A stretch of DNA of 30,458 bases from SVTX01 sp045660325 (GTDB lineage Bacteria > Bacillota > Clostridia > Oscillospirales > CAG-272). Below are positions 24,580 to 30,458 of this stretch, piece after piece (positions within the stretch are counted from its first letter, which is position 1; every line of letters begins with the position of its first letter). The stretch lies in NCBI GenBank assembly GCA_045660325.1, contig JAZRDO010000025.1, positions 1 to 30,458 on the forward strand. Reading direction: 5' to 3'. The translations under genes and the position numbers were made by a program. The notes under the pieces were generated by a model that saw nothing but the letters and a program-made list of their open reading frames with translations, did no database searches and was not told where the DNA came from.

Positions 24580-27500
24580 ATGAAAAAATCATTCTTATTA
24601 AGAGGAATAATTGCGATTTTGATCGTCGTTCTTTTGGGATTTGCTGCAGTGAGTTGTACAACTCCTAGTGATAATGGCGGCGATATTAATGACGGTGTCG
24701 TAGTAGATAAGGCGGCTCTTGAGGCGGAACTTGAATTAGAAGTAAAAGAGCAGGGCGATTATACTGCTGATTCTTACAACGCATACGCAGCAAAGCTTGC
24801 AGAAGCAAAAGCTTTGGCAAACGACACAGCAGCTACTCAGGAAGCAGTTGACAAAGCAACTGCAGATCTTACCGCGGCACGCTTAGCACTTGCTATAAGA
24901 TCTGTTGAAGATGTTAAGGGTGCAAACAAGGAGTTTAAAGTAATTTCCGGTCAGAGCAGACAAATTGTTTTGTCGGATTACATCAACGTGAACGGCTTGA
25001 GCAAGATCACATACAAGATTCAGTCAAGCAATGAGATCGTTACTGTCGGTTCTATTGAGAACGGTACGTTCACTATCACAGCGGGTGAAGTAAGCGGAGA
25101 AGCTATTGCTAAGGTATCAATCAACGTTTATTACGATGGTACTTCAAAGCTTTCCGTTGTATTGACGGTTAAGGTTACCAACGATATATCCCCCGAGATA
25201 TTTGACGAAGAGCTTGTTTCTGAGTATGACATCTTTACACTTGGAAATAAGAAAAACCTCGTTATAGACTTTGCTAAAAATATTGATAACCCCGGTAATT
25301 TGGAGCTTTCTTATACTGTAAAGCGCGGTGATGAGGAATTAATTCTTAACGGTTCTTCCTATACCCTTACTTTCGGTAAATACACAGAAGAAACTGTTTA
25401 TGAAACATTTACTGTAACTGTTTACTTCATGGTGAACGGTGAAGCAAGAACGCTTGAATATACATATAAGCTTGGTTTGAAGGATACCGGTAAATACAAC
25501 GTTGTAAACGGTAATTTTGAAAATGGCCTTGACGGTTGGACATTTACAAATATTACAGGTGGCGCACCCTTTGGTGGCATTGATAATAAGACTCACTACT
25601 GGGTTCAGGAATTCCCCATGAACAACGTGGGCAAGTATTTCTCTGCTTACGCAGATGGCGCTGAAGAAGGTGCACAGGGTACTTTAGCATCCTCTTACTT
25701 TATTGCAAATAGCGACTACGCTACATATATGCTTGGTGGTGCAGGTAATCCCAACGTATATATCACTATTGAAAACAAGGACGGCGAAGTATTGGCACTT
25801 TACCGTAATACAATGTTTGCAGATATTCCTGAAGGTGTAACCGACTTTGATGCTCAGCGCGAGCTCGTTGGTAATACAATATTCCTTGCTAACTTTGTAA
25901 CTTACAAGGTAAGCCTTGTAGAATTCAAGGGTGAAGAAATTCGATTCGTTATTCACGACTATGCATCCGAGAACTGGGGCGTTGTATTCTTTGATGAGCT
26001 CAACCCCTACTATGCATCTGCAGATCTTGTTCCCGCAAATGCAGTTTTGGCAGAAAATCTTTTGGCAAATAAGGATGTTCTTGAATCCGAAATTGAAGCA
26101 GAGATAATTGAGCAGGGCGATTATACAGATGATTCTTATAACACATACCTTGCAAAGCTTGCAGCAGCAAAGGCTATTTTTGATGACATTACAGCTTCTC
26201 AGGAAACTGTTGACCAGGCTGTTGTGGCATTGACTAAGGCACGCTTGGGACTCACTGTAAGATCTATTGAAGAGGTTGCAGGCGCAAGCAAGACATTCAG
26301 ATTGATTTCCGGCAACAGCAAGGAAATTATTATAGCTGATTTCATTAATGTTAACGGCTTGAGCAAGATTACTTATGACGTTAAGACAAATAATCCTGTT
26401 GTAACACTTAGCTCCATTGCTGACGGTAAATTTACCGTTGCAGCAGGCGAAGTAAGCAAGGAAACTGTTGTAACTGTAACAATTAATGCTTACTATAACA
26501 ATGAAGCAAAGCTTGCAGTTGAGCTTACCGTTCAGATTACTAACGATGCAGCTCCTACTGTATTTAAAGATGAGATTGTTAAGGAGTACGACGTATTTGC
26601 ACTCGCAAACAAGCAGGGCATTACATTTGATCTTTCTGAGAACGTAAATAATTTGGGCAACCTTGAGCTTACTTACTCCGTAGCAGGTAATGCTCTTAGC
26701 GATTCAAACTATACGTTTACATTCGGTAAATATACAGAAAAGGTTACTTATGAAACCTTTACTGTAACTGTTTCTTACGTAGCAAACGGAGAGAAGCAGT
26801 CTATCCAGTACACATATAAGCTTGCTATGAGGGATACCACTGCATACAGACTTGTAAACGGTAACTTCGAGAACGGCATGGACGGCTGGAATAAGGTTGG
26901 CAATATCGGTGATATTGATACAGCAACTCATTACTGGTTGAACGACCCCGAAAGTGCTGAAGGCTTTGCATTCGGCATGGGTGGAAACAAGATGTTCTCT
27001 GCATATGCACCCGGCGCACTCGAGAGCGCAGTTGGTACTTTGACAAGCTCCAAGTTTATAATTGGTGGCTCCGGCTTTGTTACATTCAAGGTTGGTGCGA
27101 TGAGAGATAGCAACTACGTTTACGTAGACGTTGTTGATGCAGAAACAAAGCAGATACTTGCTCGTTACTACAACGGCTTGTGGGCAGAACGCACCAATGA
27201 CGTTAAGAGTGGTTGTACACTTATTGCCTATAAGGCAGACTTGTCTGCATTTATCGGTAGAGAGGTATTCTTCCGTATTAGCGACAATGCAGATAGCGGA
27301 TACGGCTTGTTCTTCGCAGATGACTTCATTACATATTACGAAAACGAACCCGAAGGCTTTAATGCTGCAACACCCGTGGAATATGAGCTTCCCAAGACTA
27401 TTTACGACGTATTCAACGGCGGCTTTGAAATGGGCGACGTTCAGGGTTGGTGGAATTCCGGTGAGCCCGGTAAGGTAACAGGCGCAGACGCATTCTTCAG

Positions 27501-28458
27501 CGGCGTAGCTTATGGCAAGGACGGCAACTTCCTCTATAGTGGTGTTGAAGACCACCTCGCGGGCAACGGTAGAGAAGGCAACCGCGGCGTACTTACAAGC
27601 TCAACCTTTGAGATCGGCGGCACGGGTTATATCTCCTTTATGCTTGGTGGCGGCGGAAACAGCTTGTGCTACGTTCAGGTAATTGATGCTATCACGGGCG
27701 AAATTCTTGCAAGATATCATCAGCAGGCAATGCAGGATGCTGTTCTTATTCAGTATGTTGCGGATCTCTCTGCTTATATTGGCAGAACTGCGAGAATTCA
27801 GGTTGTTGACCAGGCAGAAAACAACTGGGGCTGCGTATCCTTCGATAACGTTGTAACCTACTATGCAAGTGTTGAAAGCTTGCCCGAGGGTATTACTGCA
27901 ATCGATATTAAGAGCAATATTAAATATACTGTTGACAACGGCGGATTTGAATCAGGCAATCTTGACGGTTGGACAATGAATATTACTGAGGCCGGCGCGC
28001 ACAACACGTTAGGTTGGGTATTGGAAACAGAAATGGATGCAGGCTGGTACACTAAAAATGATGATACAAAGGAAGGTAGATATTTGCTTACCTTCGCACA
28101 GCCCGGCGATATAAACTGTGAAAATACCAAGGGTACACTTCAGAGCTCAACCTTTAGCTTAAAGCAGGGCGCTTTCGTATCGTTTAAGTTCGGTGGTGCC
28201 GGTGGCGGCTCTAACCATGACGTATATGTTGAGCTTTGCAGAGCAGACGGTTCTGTGATTGCAAGATTCTATAACGATGCAGAGGGTAAGGTTAATACAA
28301 GAATGAACGCTTACTATTATCAATATAATGGCGTGGAAGTAGATTGCTTCTTCAGAGTGGTTGATAATTCAACAGGCGACTACGGCTGCTTCGTAGTGGA
28401 TGATTTCAGAGTAAATCTTGAAAGCGCACCCGAAGGCTTTATTGCAGCAATTCAGTAA
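24580..28458 (+). CDS. Giant surface lipoprotein with duplicated FIVAR-Ig-CBM units
   Basis: The 1292-residue product has a lipobox AVSC (Cys26). FIVAR-like helical segments span about 43-105 and 497-560 (both with EQGDYT.DSYN.Y..KL). Each is followed by two Ig-like sandwiches (about 110-200 and 210-300, repeated 454 residues later) and a NGNFENG.DGW module (near 309 and 755). Two further modules open near 941 (NGGFEMGDVQGW) and 1116 (NGGFESGNLDGW). The first two units are an internal tandem duplication. No catalytic motif is seen. FIVAR and Ig segments usually act as spacers in cell-wall proteins, so this may be a long reach-out fructan-binding protein. AAGGGG precedes ATG 24580. Confidence 0.85.
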   Translation: MKKSFLLRGIIAILIVVLLGFAAVSCTTPSDNGGDINDGVVVDKAALEAELELEVKEQGDYTADSYNAYAAKLAEAKALANDTAATQEAVDKATADLTAARLALAIRSVEDVKGANKEFKVISGQSRQIVLSDYINVNGLSKITYKIQSSNEIVTVGSIENGTFTITAGEVSGEAIAKVSINVYYDGTSKLSVVLTVKVTNDISPEIFDEELVSEYDIFTLGNKKNLVIDFAKNIDNPGNLELSYTVKRGDEELILNGSSYTLTFGKYTEETVYETFTVTVYFMVNGEARTLEYTYKLGLKDTGKYNVVNGNFENGLDGWTFTNITGGAPFGGIDNKTHYWVQEFPMNNVGKYFSAYADGAEEGAQGTLASSYFIANSDYATYMLGGAGNPNVYITIENKDGEVLALYRNTMFADIPEGVTDFDAQRELVGNTIFLANFVTYKVSLVEFKGEEIRFVIHDYASENWGVVFFDELNPYYASADLVPANAVLAENLLANKDVLESEIEAEIIEQGDYTDDSYNTYLAKLAAAKAIFDDITASQETVDQAVVALTKARLGLTVRSIEEVAGASKTFRLISGNSKEIIIADFINVNGLSKITYDVKTNNPVVTLSSIADGKFTVAAGEVSKETVVTVTINAYYNNEAKLAVELTVQITNDAAPTVFKDEIVKEYDVFALANKQGITFDLSENVNNLGNLELTYSVAGNALSDSNYTFTFGKYTEKVTYETFTVTVSYVANGEKQSIQYTYKLAMRDTTAYRLVNGNFENGMDGWNKVGNIGDIDTATHYWLNDPESAEGFAFGMGGNKMFSAYAPGALESAVGTLTSSKFIIGGSGFVTFKVGAMRDSNYVYVDVVDAETKQILARYYNGLWAERTNDVKSGCTLIAYKADLSAFIGREVFFRISDNADSGYGLFFADDFITYYENEPEGFNAATPVEYELPKTIYDVFNGGFEMGDVQGWWNSGEPGKVTGADAFFSGVAYGKDGNFLYSGVEDHLAGNGREGNRGVLTSSTFEIGGTGYISFMLGGGGNSLCYVQVIDAITGEILARYHQQAMQDAVLIQYVADLSAYIGRTARIQVVDQAENNWGCVSFDNVVTYYASVESLPEGITAIDIKSNIKYTVDNGGFESGNLDGWTMNITEAGAHNTLGWVLETEMDAGWYTKNDDTKEGRYLLTFAQPGDINCENTKGTLQSSTFSLKQGAFVSFKFGGAGGGSNHDVYVELCRADGSVIARFYNDAEGKVNTRMNAYYYQYNGVEVDCFFRVVDNSTGDYGCFVVDDFRVNLESAPEGFIAAIQ

Positions 28459-28483
28459 ACTATCCAAAATAATTAATTAAAAC

Positions 28484-28662
28484 AGGGGCTAGCCCATTAG
28501 GGCAACCGAAAATGACGAAAATTAAAGATGAGAGGTTGGAATTTTAATAATTTCTCTATTAAATAAAAGTCATTTTCTATTCACGTTTTAGATCTCGACG
28601 TACCTTTGTACGCTTCACGGTCGGAAGAAAACGTATTTTCGCTCTAATTTTCCCTAGCCCCT
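28484..28662 (+). other. Structured inverted-repeat element before the cytoplasmic GH32 gene
   Basis: The ends are perfect 9-base inverted repeats: AGGGGCTAG (28484-28492) and CTAGCCCCT (28654-28662). Inside, GAAAATGAC (28508-28516) pairs with GTCATTTTC (28569-28577), and GAAAATTA (28517-28524) with TAATTTTC (28645-28652). CGTAC-CTTT-GTACG forms a hairpin at about 28599-28612. The element ends 18 bases before ATG 28681. A regulatory RNA or a miniature transposon-like element would both fit. Confidence 0.5.
28536..28564 (+). promoter_or_regulatory. Possible weak promoter for the cytoplasmic GH32 gene
   Basis: TTGGAA (28536-28541) and TTAAAT (28559-28564) are 17 bases apart. Each matches the consensus at four of six positions. 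It lies inside the inverted-repeat element, so the downstream half of that element would be transcribed as a leader. Confidence 0.3.
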
Positions 28663-28680
28663 AAAAGCGAGAGATTAACT

Positions 28681-30042
28681 ATGGCTATTACCAAAATTAA
28701 AGCACCTGCTTTTCACATAACGGGAGAAACAGGTTGGATAAACGATCCCAATGGATTGATATATTATAACGGTCAATATCATGCGTTTTTTCAGTATCAT
28801 CCAAACGATATCAAGTGGGGCCCAATGCATTGGGGACACGTTATCAGCGATGATTTAACTAACTGGAAGTATCTGCCCATTGCGCTAACACCCGGAGACG
28901 ATTTCGATAAAAACGGCTGTTTTTCTGGTTCTGCAATAGTACACGACGGTAAGCTTTGGCTCATGTATACCGGATTTATAGAAAATCAAGGCGGCGAAAG
29001 CATCCGACAGGTTCAATGCTTGGCAGAAAGCTCTGATGGCATAACCTTTAAAAAGCACGGTATGATTATCGGAGAAGAGAATTTGCCCGATGGATATGCA
29101 CCCGAGGATTTTCGTGATCCGAAGGTTTGGTTTCATAAGGATTTCTTTTGGTGTATTGTAGCAGCCAGAAAGAAAGAAGGCAGGGGTAGAATTCTGTTAT
29201 ATAAATCGAAAGATTTATTCAATTGGACGTTTGTTAATGACCTGCTTGGAAAAGACTCTGCCGGTGTAATGATAGAGTGTCCTGACTATAATGAAGAGTT
29301 AGGCTATTTGCTTTGCTGTGAACAGTTCCAACCAAGCGAAAACGGAATACACCTTAATATACATACTTGCCGCTGGTTAACCGGAAAAATCGATTATTCT
29401 ACCGGCTTATTCAAAGAAGAGACGCGCGGAATTGTGGATTACGGTTTTGATATGTATGCTCCGCAAACCTTCGCTCATAAACCGATTTTGACGGGCTGGC
29501 TCAATATGTGGGACAGAAATGTACCTTCCGAAAAATACGGCTTTGCAGGTATGCTGACAGCACCGAGAACAGTATCCGTTAAGAATGGTAGATTGTATCA
29601 AGAACCGGTTGTAAACTGTAACCAAGTATTTGAAAACGCCGTATGTGACAGTCTTGAGGATAAGGCTGTTACGGGTGTGATAACTATCAATGCAACGAAT
29701 ATTGAAGACCTTGTAATTCAAATGCGCTCTAACGGTACAAATTATACCGAGCTTGCATTAAAGGATGGGGAGTGGGTGTTTGACCGATCCAAATCCGGTG
29801 AGACTATTAGTGGCGCAGAAAAGGATTCGGATTCGATAAACGGCATTCGCCGTATGCCATATTCTAACAAAAAAGAAGTCACATTAACCATTGTTATGGA
29901 TGAGTTTTCTGTGGAAATTTTTGAAGATGGTAGGGCGTTGTCCTCGACGATATATCCGCCCGAGGATGCAGACGGCTTAAAGCTTACTGTGAAAGCAGAA
30001 AGCTGTCGTTACGAAAGAGCAGATATTGTTTTCAAAGCATAA
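28681..30042 (+). CDS. scrB: Cytoplasmic GH32 beta-fructosidase (sucrose-6-phosphate hydrolase/fructofuranosidase type)
   Basis: The 453-residue product has no signal peptide and carries all three GH32 blocks: WINDPNG with nucleophile Asp22, FRDPKVW with Asp146 and IECPDY with acid/base Glu199. The C-terminal beta-sandwich spans about 325-453. It should split imported fructose-containing sugars and feed fructose to the fructokinase at 10678-11583. No PTS gene is seen in the window, so unphosphorylated sucrose or fructo-oligosaccharide is a likelier substrate than sucrose-6-phosphate, and the symbol scrB is used in the broad sense. A purine-rich GCGAGAGA precedes ATG 28681. The structured element at 28484-28662 suggests expression separate from the genes before it. 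Confidence 0.9.
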   Translation: MAITKIKAPAFHITGETGWINDPNGLIYYNGQYHAFFQYHPNDIKWGPMHWGHVISDDLTNWKYLPIALTPGDDFDKNGCFSGSAIVHDGKLWLMYTGFIENQGGESIRQVQCLAESSDGITFKKHGMIIGEENLPDGYAPEDFRDPKVWFHKDFFWCIVAARKKEGRGRILLYKSKDLFNWTFVNDLLGKDSAGVMIECPDYNEELGYLLCCEQFQPSENGIHLNIHTCRWLTGKIDYSTGLFKEETRGIVDYGFDMYAPQTFAHKPILTGWLNMWDRNVPSEKYGFAGMLTAPRTVSVKNGRLYQEPVVNCNQVFENAVCDSLEDKAVTGVITINATNIEDLVIQMRSNGTNYTELALKDGEWVFDRSKSGETISGAEKDSDSINGIRRMPYSNKKEVTLTIVMDEFSVEIFEDGRALSSTIYPPEDADGLKLTVKAESCRYERADIVFKA

Positions 30043-30046
30043 AATC

Positions 30047-30082
30047 AAAAAGCGTTTTTCGTTTTTCGAAAAACGCTTTTTT
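30047..30082 (+). terminator. Terminator after the cytoplasmic GH32 gene
   Basis: AAAAAGCGTTTTTCG and CGAAAAACGCTTTTT form a 15-base stem around a T5 loop, followed by a T-run, just after the stop at 30042. The A-run on the other side could also stop minus-strand transcription. It marks the end of the fructan locus. Confidence 0.9.
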
Positions 30083-30147
30083 GTCTCAAATCGCGGTAAT
30101 GGGTTAAGCACTAATGTTAAAACTTAAAGTTTTTGATATGATGAATG
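30083..30147. other. Short AT-rich spacer
   Basis: No gene or clear signal was seen in this stretch between the fructan-locus terminator and the hairpin of the tRNA-Pro-like fragment. Confidence 0.5.
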
Positions 30148-30176
30148 AAAAACCGAGTAATTCCGTAACTCGGTTT
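30148..30176 (-). terminator. Terminator behind the tRNA-Pro-like fragment
   Basis: AAACCGAGT (30150-30158) pairs with ACTCGGTTT (30168-30176). On the minus strand the stem is followed by TT from 30148-30149. It directly follows the CCA-like end of the fragment at 30179-30238, mirroring the tRNA plus terminator layout at 4534-4611 and 30345-30457. Confidence 0.6.
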
Positions 30177-30178
30177 CC

Positions 30179-30238
30179 TGGTCGAATGTGACTAGCTTTG
30201 GCGGAGCCAAAGCGACTGTGAACTTGCGGCCTCTACCG
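30179..30238 (-). pseudogene. tRNA-Pro-like 3' fragment interrupted by a palindrome
   Basis: On the minus strand this reads GGTAGAGGCCGCAAGTTCA, then a 26-base insert, then GTCACATTCGACCA, which parallels the 3' half of the intact tRNA-Pro including the CCA end. The insert contains GCTTTGGC-TCC-GCCAAAGC, a perfect 8-base-stem hairpin (30195-30213). The tRNA 5' half is absent, so it cannot work as a tRNA. The part up to AGTCGCTTTGGC is shared with the remnant at 7557-7618. Confidence 0.55.
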
Positions 30239-30344
30239 TGGAACTCCCAAAGCTCGTTTCACTCGATTAAGGGAACTCCGCACACCCTCTGCGCTTCGCG
30301 CAGGGGGTATTTGACACAAGCTCAAATATTATCGTTTAAATAAG
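30239..30344. other. Spacer with a GC-rich hairpin
   Basis: No gene is seen between the tRNA-like fragment and the tRNA-Pro terminator. At about 30285-30309 CCCTCTGCGC and GCGCAGGGGG form a nearly complete 10-base stem around a 3-4-base loop. No T-run follows, so its role is unknown. Confidence 0.4.
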
Positions 30345-30380
30345 AAAAAAGCAGAATGGATTTATCCATTCTGCTTTTTT
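30345..30380 (-). terminator. Terminator of the tRNA-Pro gene
   Basis: AAAAAAGCAGAATGGA and TCCATTCTGCTTTTTT pair around a 4-base loop. On the minus strand the hairpin starts 1 base after the CCA end of tRNA-Pro and ends in a T6 run, so it should end the tRNA transcript. The symmetric A and T runs make it bidirectional. Confidence 0.9.
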
Positions 30381-30381
30381 C

Positions 30382-30457
30382 TGGTCTAAGTGACAAGACT
30401 TGAACTTGCGGCCTCTACCACCCCAAGGTAGCGCTCTCCCAGCTGAGCTACACCTAG
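30382..30457 (-). tRNA. tRNA-Pro (anticodon GGG)
   Basis: The minus strand folds as a complete 76-base tRNA including encoded CCA: acceptor CTAGGTG/CACTTAG (one G-T pair), D-stem GCTC/GAGC, anticodon stem CTACC/GGTAG with loop TTGGGGT and anticodon GGG, variable loop AGGCC, and T-stem GCAAG/CTTGT with loop TTCAAGT. The discriminator is A. GGG reads proline CCC and CCU codons. Its 3' half is duplicated at 4565-4611, so this is the likely integration target of the region to its left. Confidence 0.92.
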
Positions 30458-30458
30458 A

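Noticed and set aside
26704..27555. Long minus-strand open frame of 283 codons
   Set aside because: It mirrors the repeated modules of the 1292-residue lipoprotein on the other strand, is Cys/Ile/Val-rich without motifs and is explained by codon bias.
21992..28458. CRISPR array or DNA-level satellite repeat
   Set aside because: The repetition is at protein-module level with ~200-residue units inside open frames; no short regular direct repeats with unique spacers were seen anywhere in the window.
4612..30381. An integrase or transposase gene inside the candidate island
   Set aside because: No recombinase motif was found in any substantial frame; all large frames are accounted for by the listed genes.

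Overview
The window looks like a low-to-moderate GC Bacillota chromosome, probably an anaerobic gut Clostridia. The signs are strong AGGAGG-type ribosome binding sites, TTGACA/TATAAT promoters, GTG and TTG starts, several Gram-positive lipoproteins and a DUF6809-like small protein. I cannot name the species from sequence alone.

Region 1 (1-4611) reads as accessory DNA. It holds a truncated reading frame, a DUF6809-like gene, a small Cys-rich protein, a zinc-dependent alcohol dehydrogenase with its own promoter, a 644-residue multi-zinc-ribbon protein of unknown function and a 131-residue companion. It ends in hairpins, a tandem GTGGTCAAA repeat and the 3' half of a tRNA-Pro gene.

Region 2 (4612-7560, minus strand) is one large gene encoding a Tet(M)/EF-G-like ribosomal GTPase fused to a C-terminal NYN/YacP (Rae1-like) nuclease domain. 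A consensus promoter, a pseudoknot-capable leader, an intrinsic terminator and a second promoter precede it. This is the most unusual part of the window, because a ribosome-binding factor is joined to a likely A-site mRNA endonuclease in one polypeptide.

Region 3 (7560-30082, plus strand) is a fructan/fructo-oligosaccharide utilisation locus. A promoter overlapped by a LacI-type palindrome starts a gene run: MsmK-type ABC ATPase (with a coiled-coil insertion), a membrane protein, fructokinase, a large secreted GH32 lipoprotein, a LacI regulator, a solute-binding lipoprotein, two ABC permeases, a second secreted GH32 lipoprotein (LamG + GH32, Glu at the nucleophile position), two large lipoproteins built from eight copies of one beta-sandwich module, and a cytoplasmic GH32 enzyme. 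Inferred flow: surface lipoproteins hold fructan, secreted GH32 enzymes cut it, the ABC importer takes up fructose or short oligosaccharides, the cytoplasmic GH32 finishes hydrolysis and fructokinase phosphorylates fructose.

Region 4 (30083-30458) holds a second tRNA-Pro-like 3' fragment with its own terminator, then an intact tRNA-Pro(GGG) on the minus strand. The 47-base 3' half of this tRNA recurs with one mismatch at 4565-4611 in the same orientation, the geometry expected if 4612-30381 is a genomic island inserted at the tRNA 3' end. No integrase gene is visible inside that interval.
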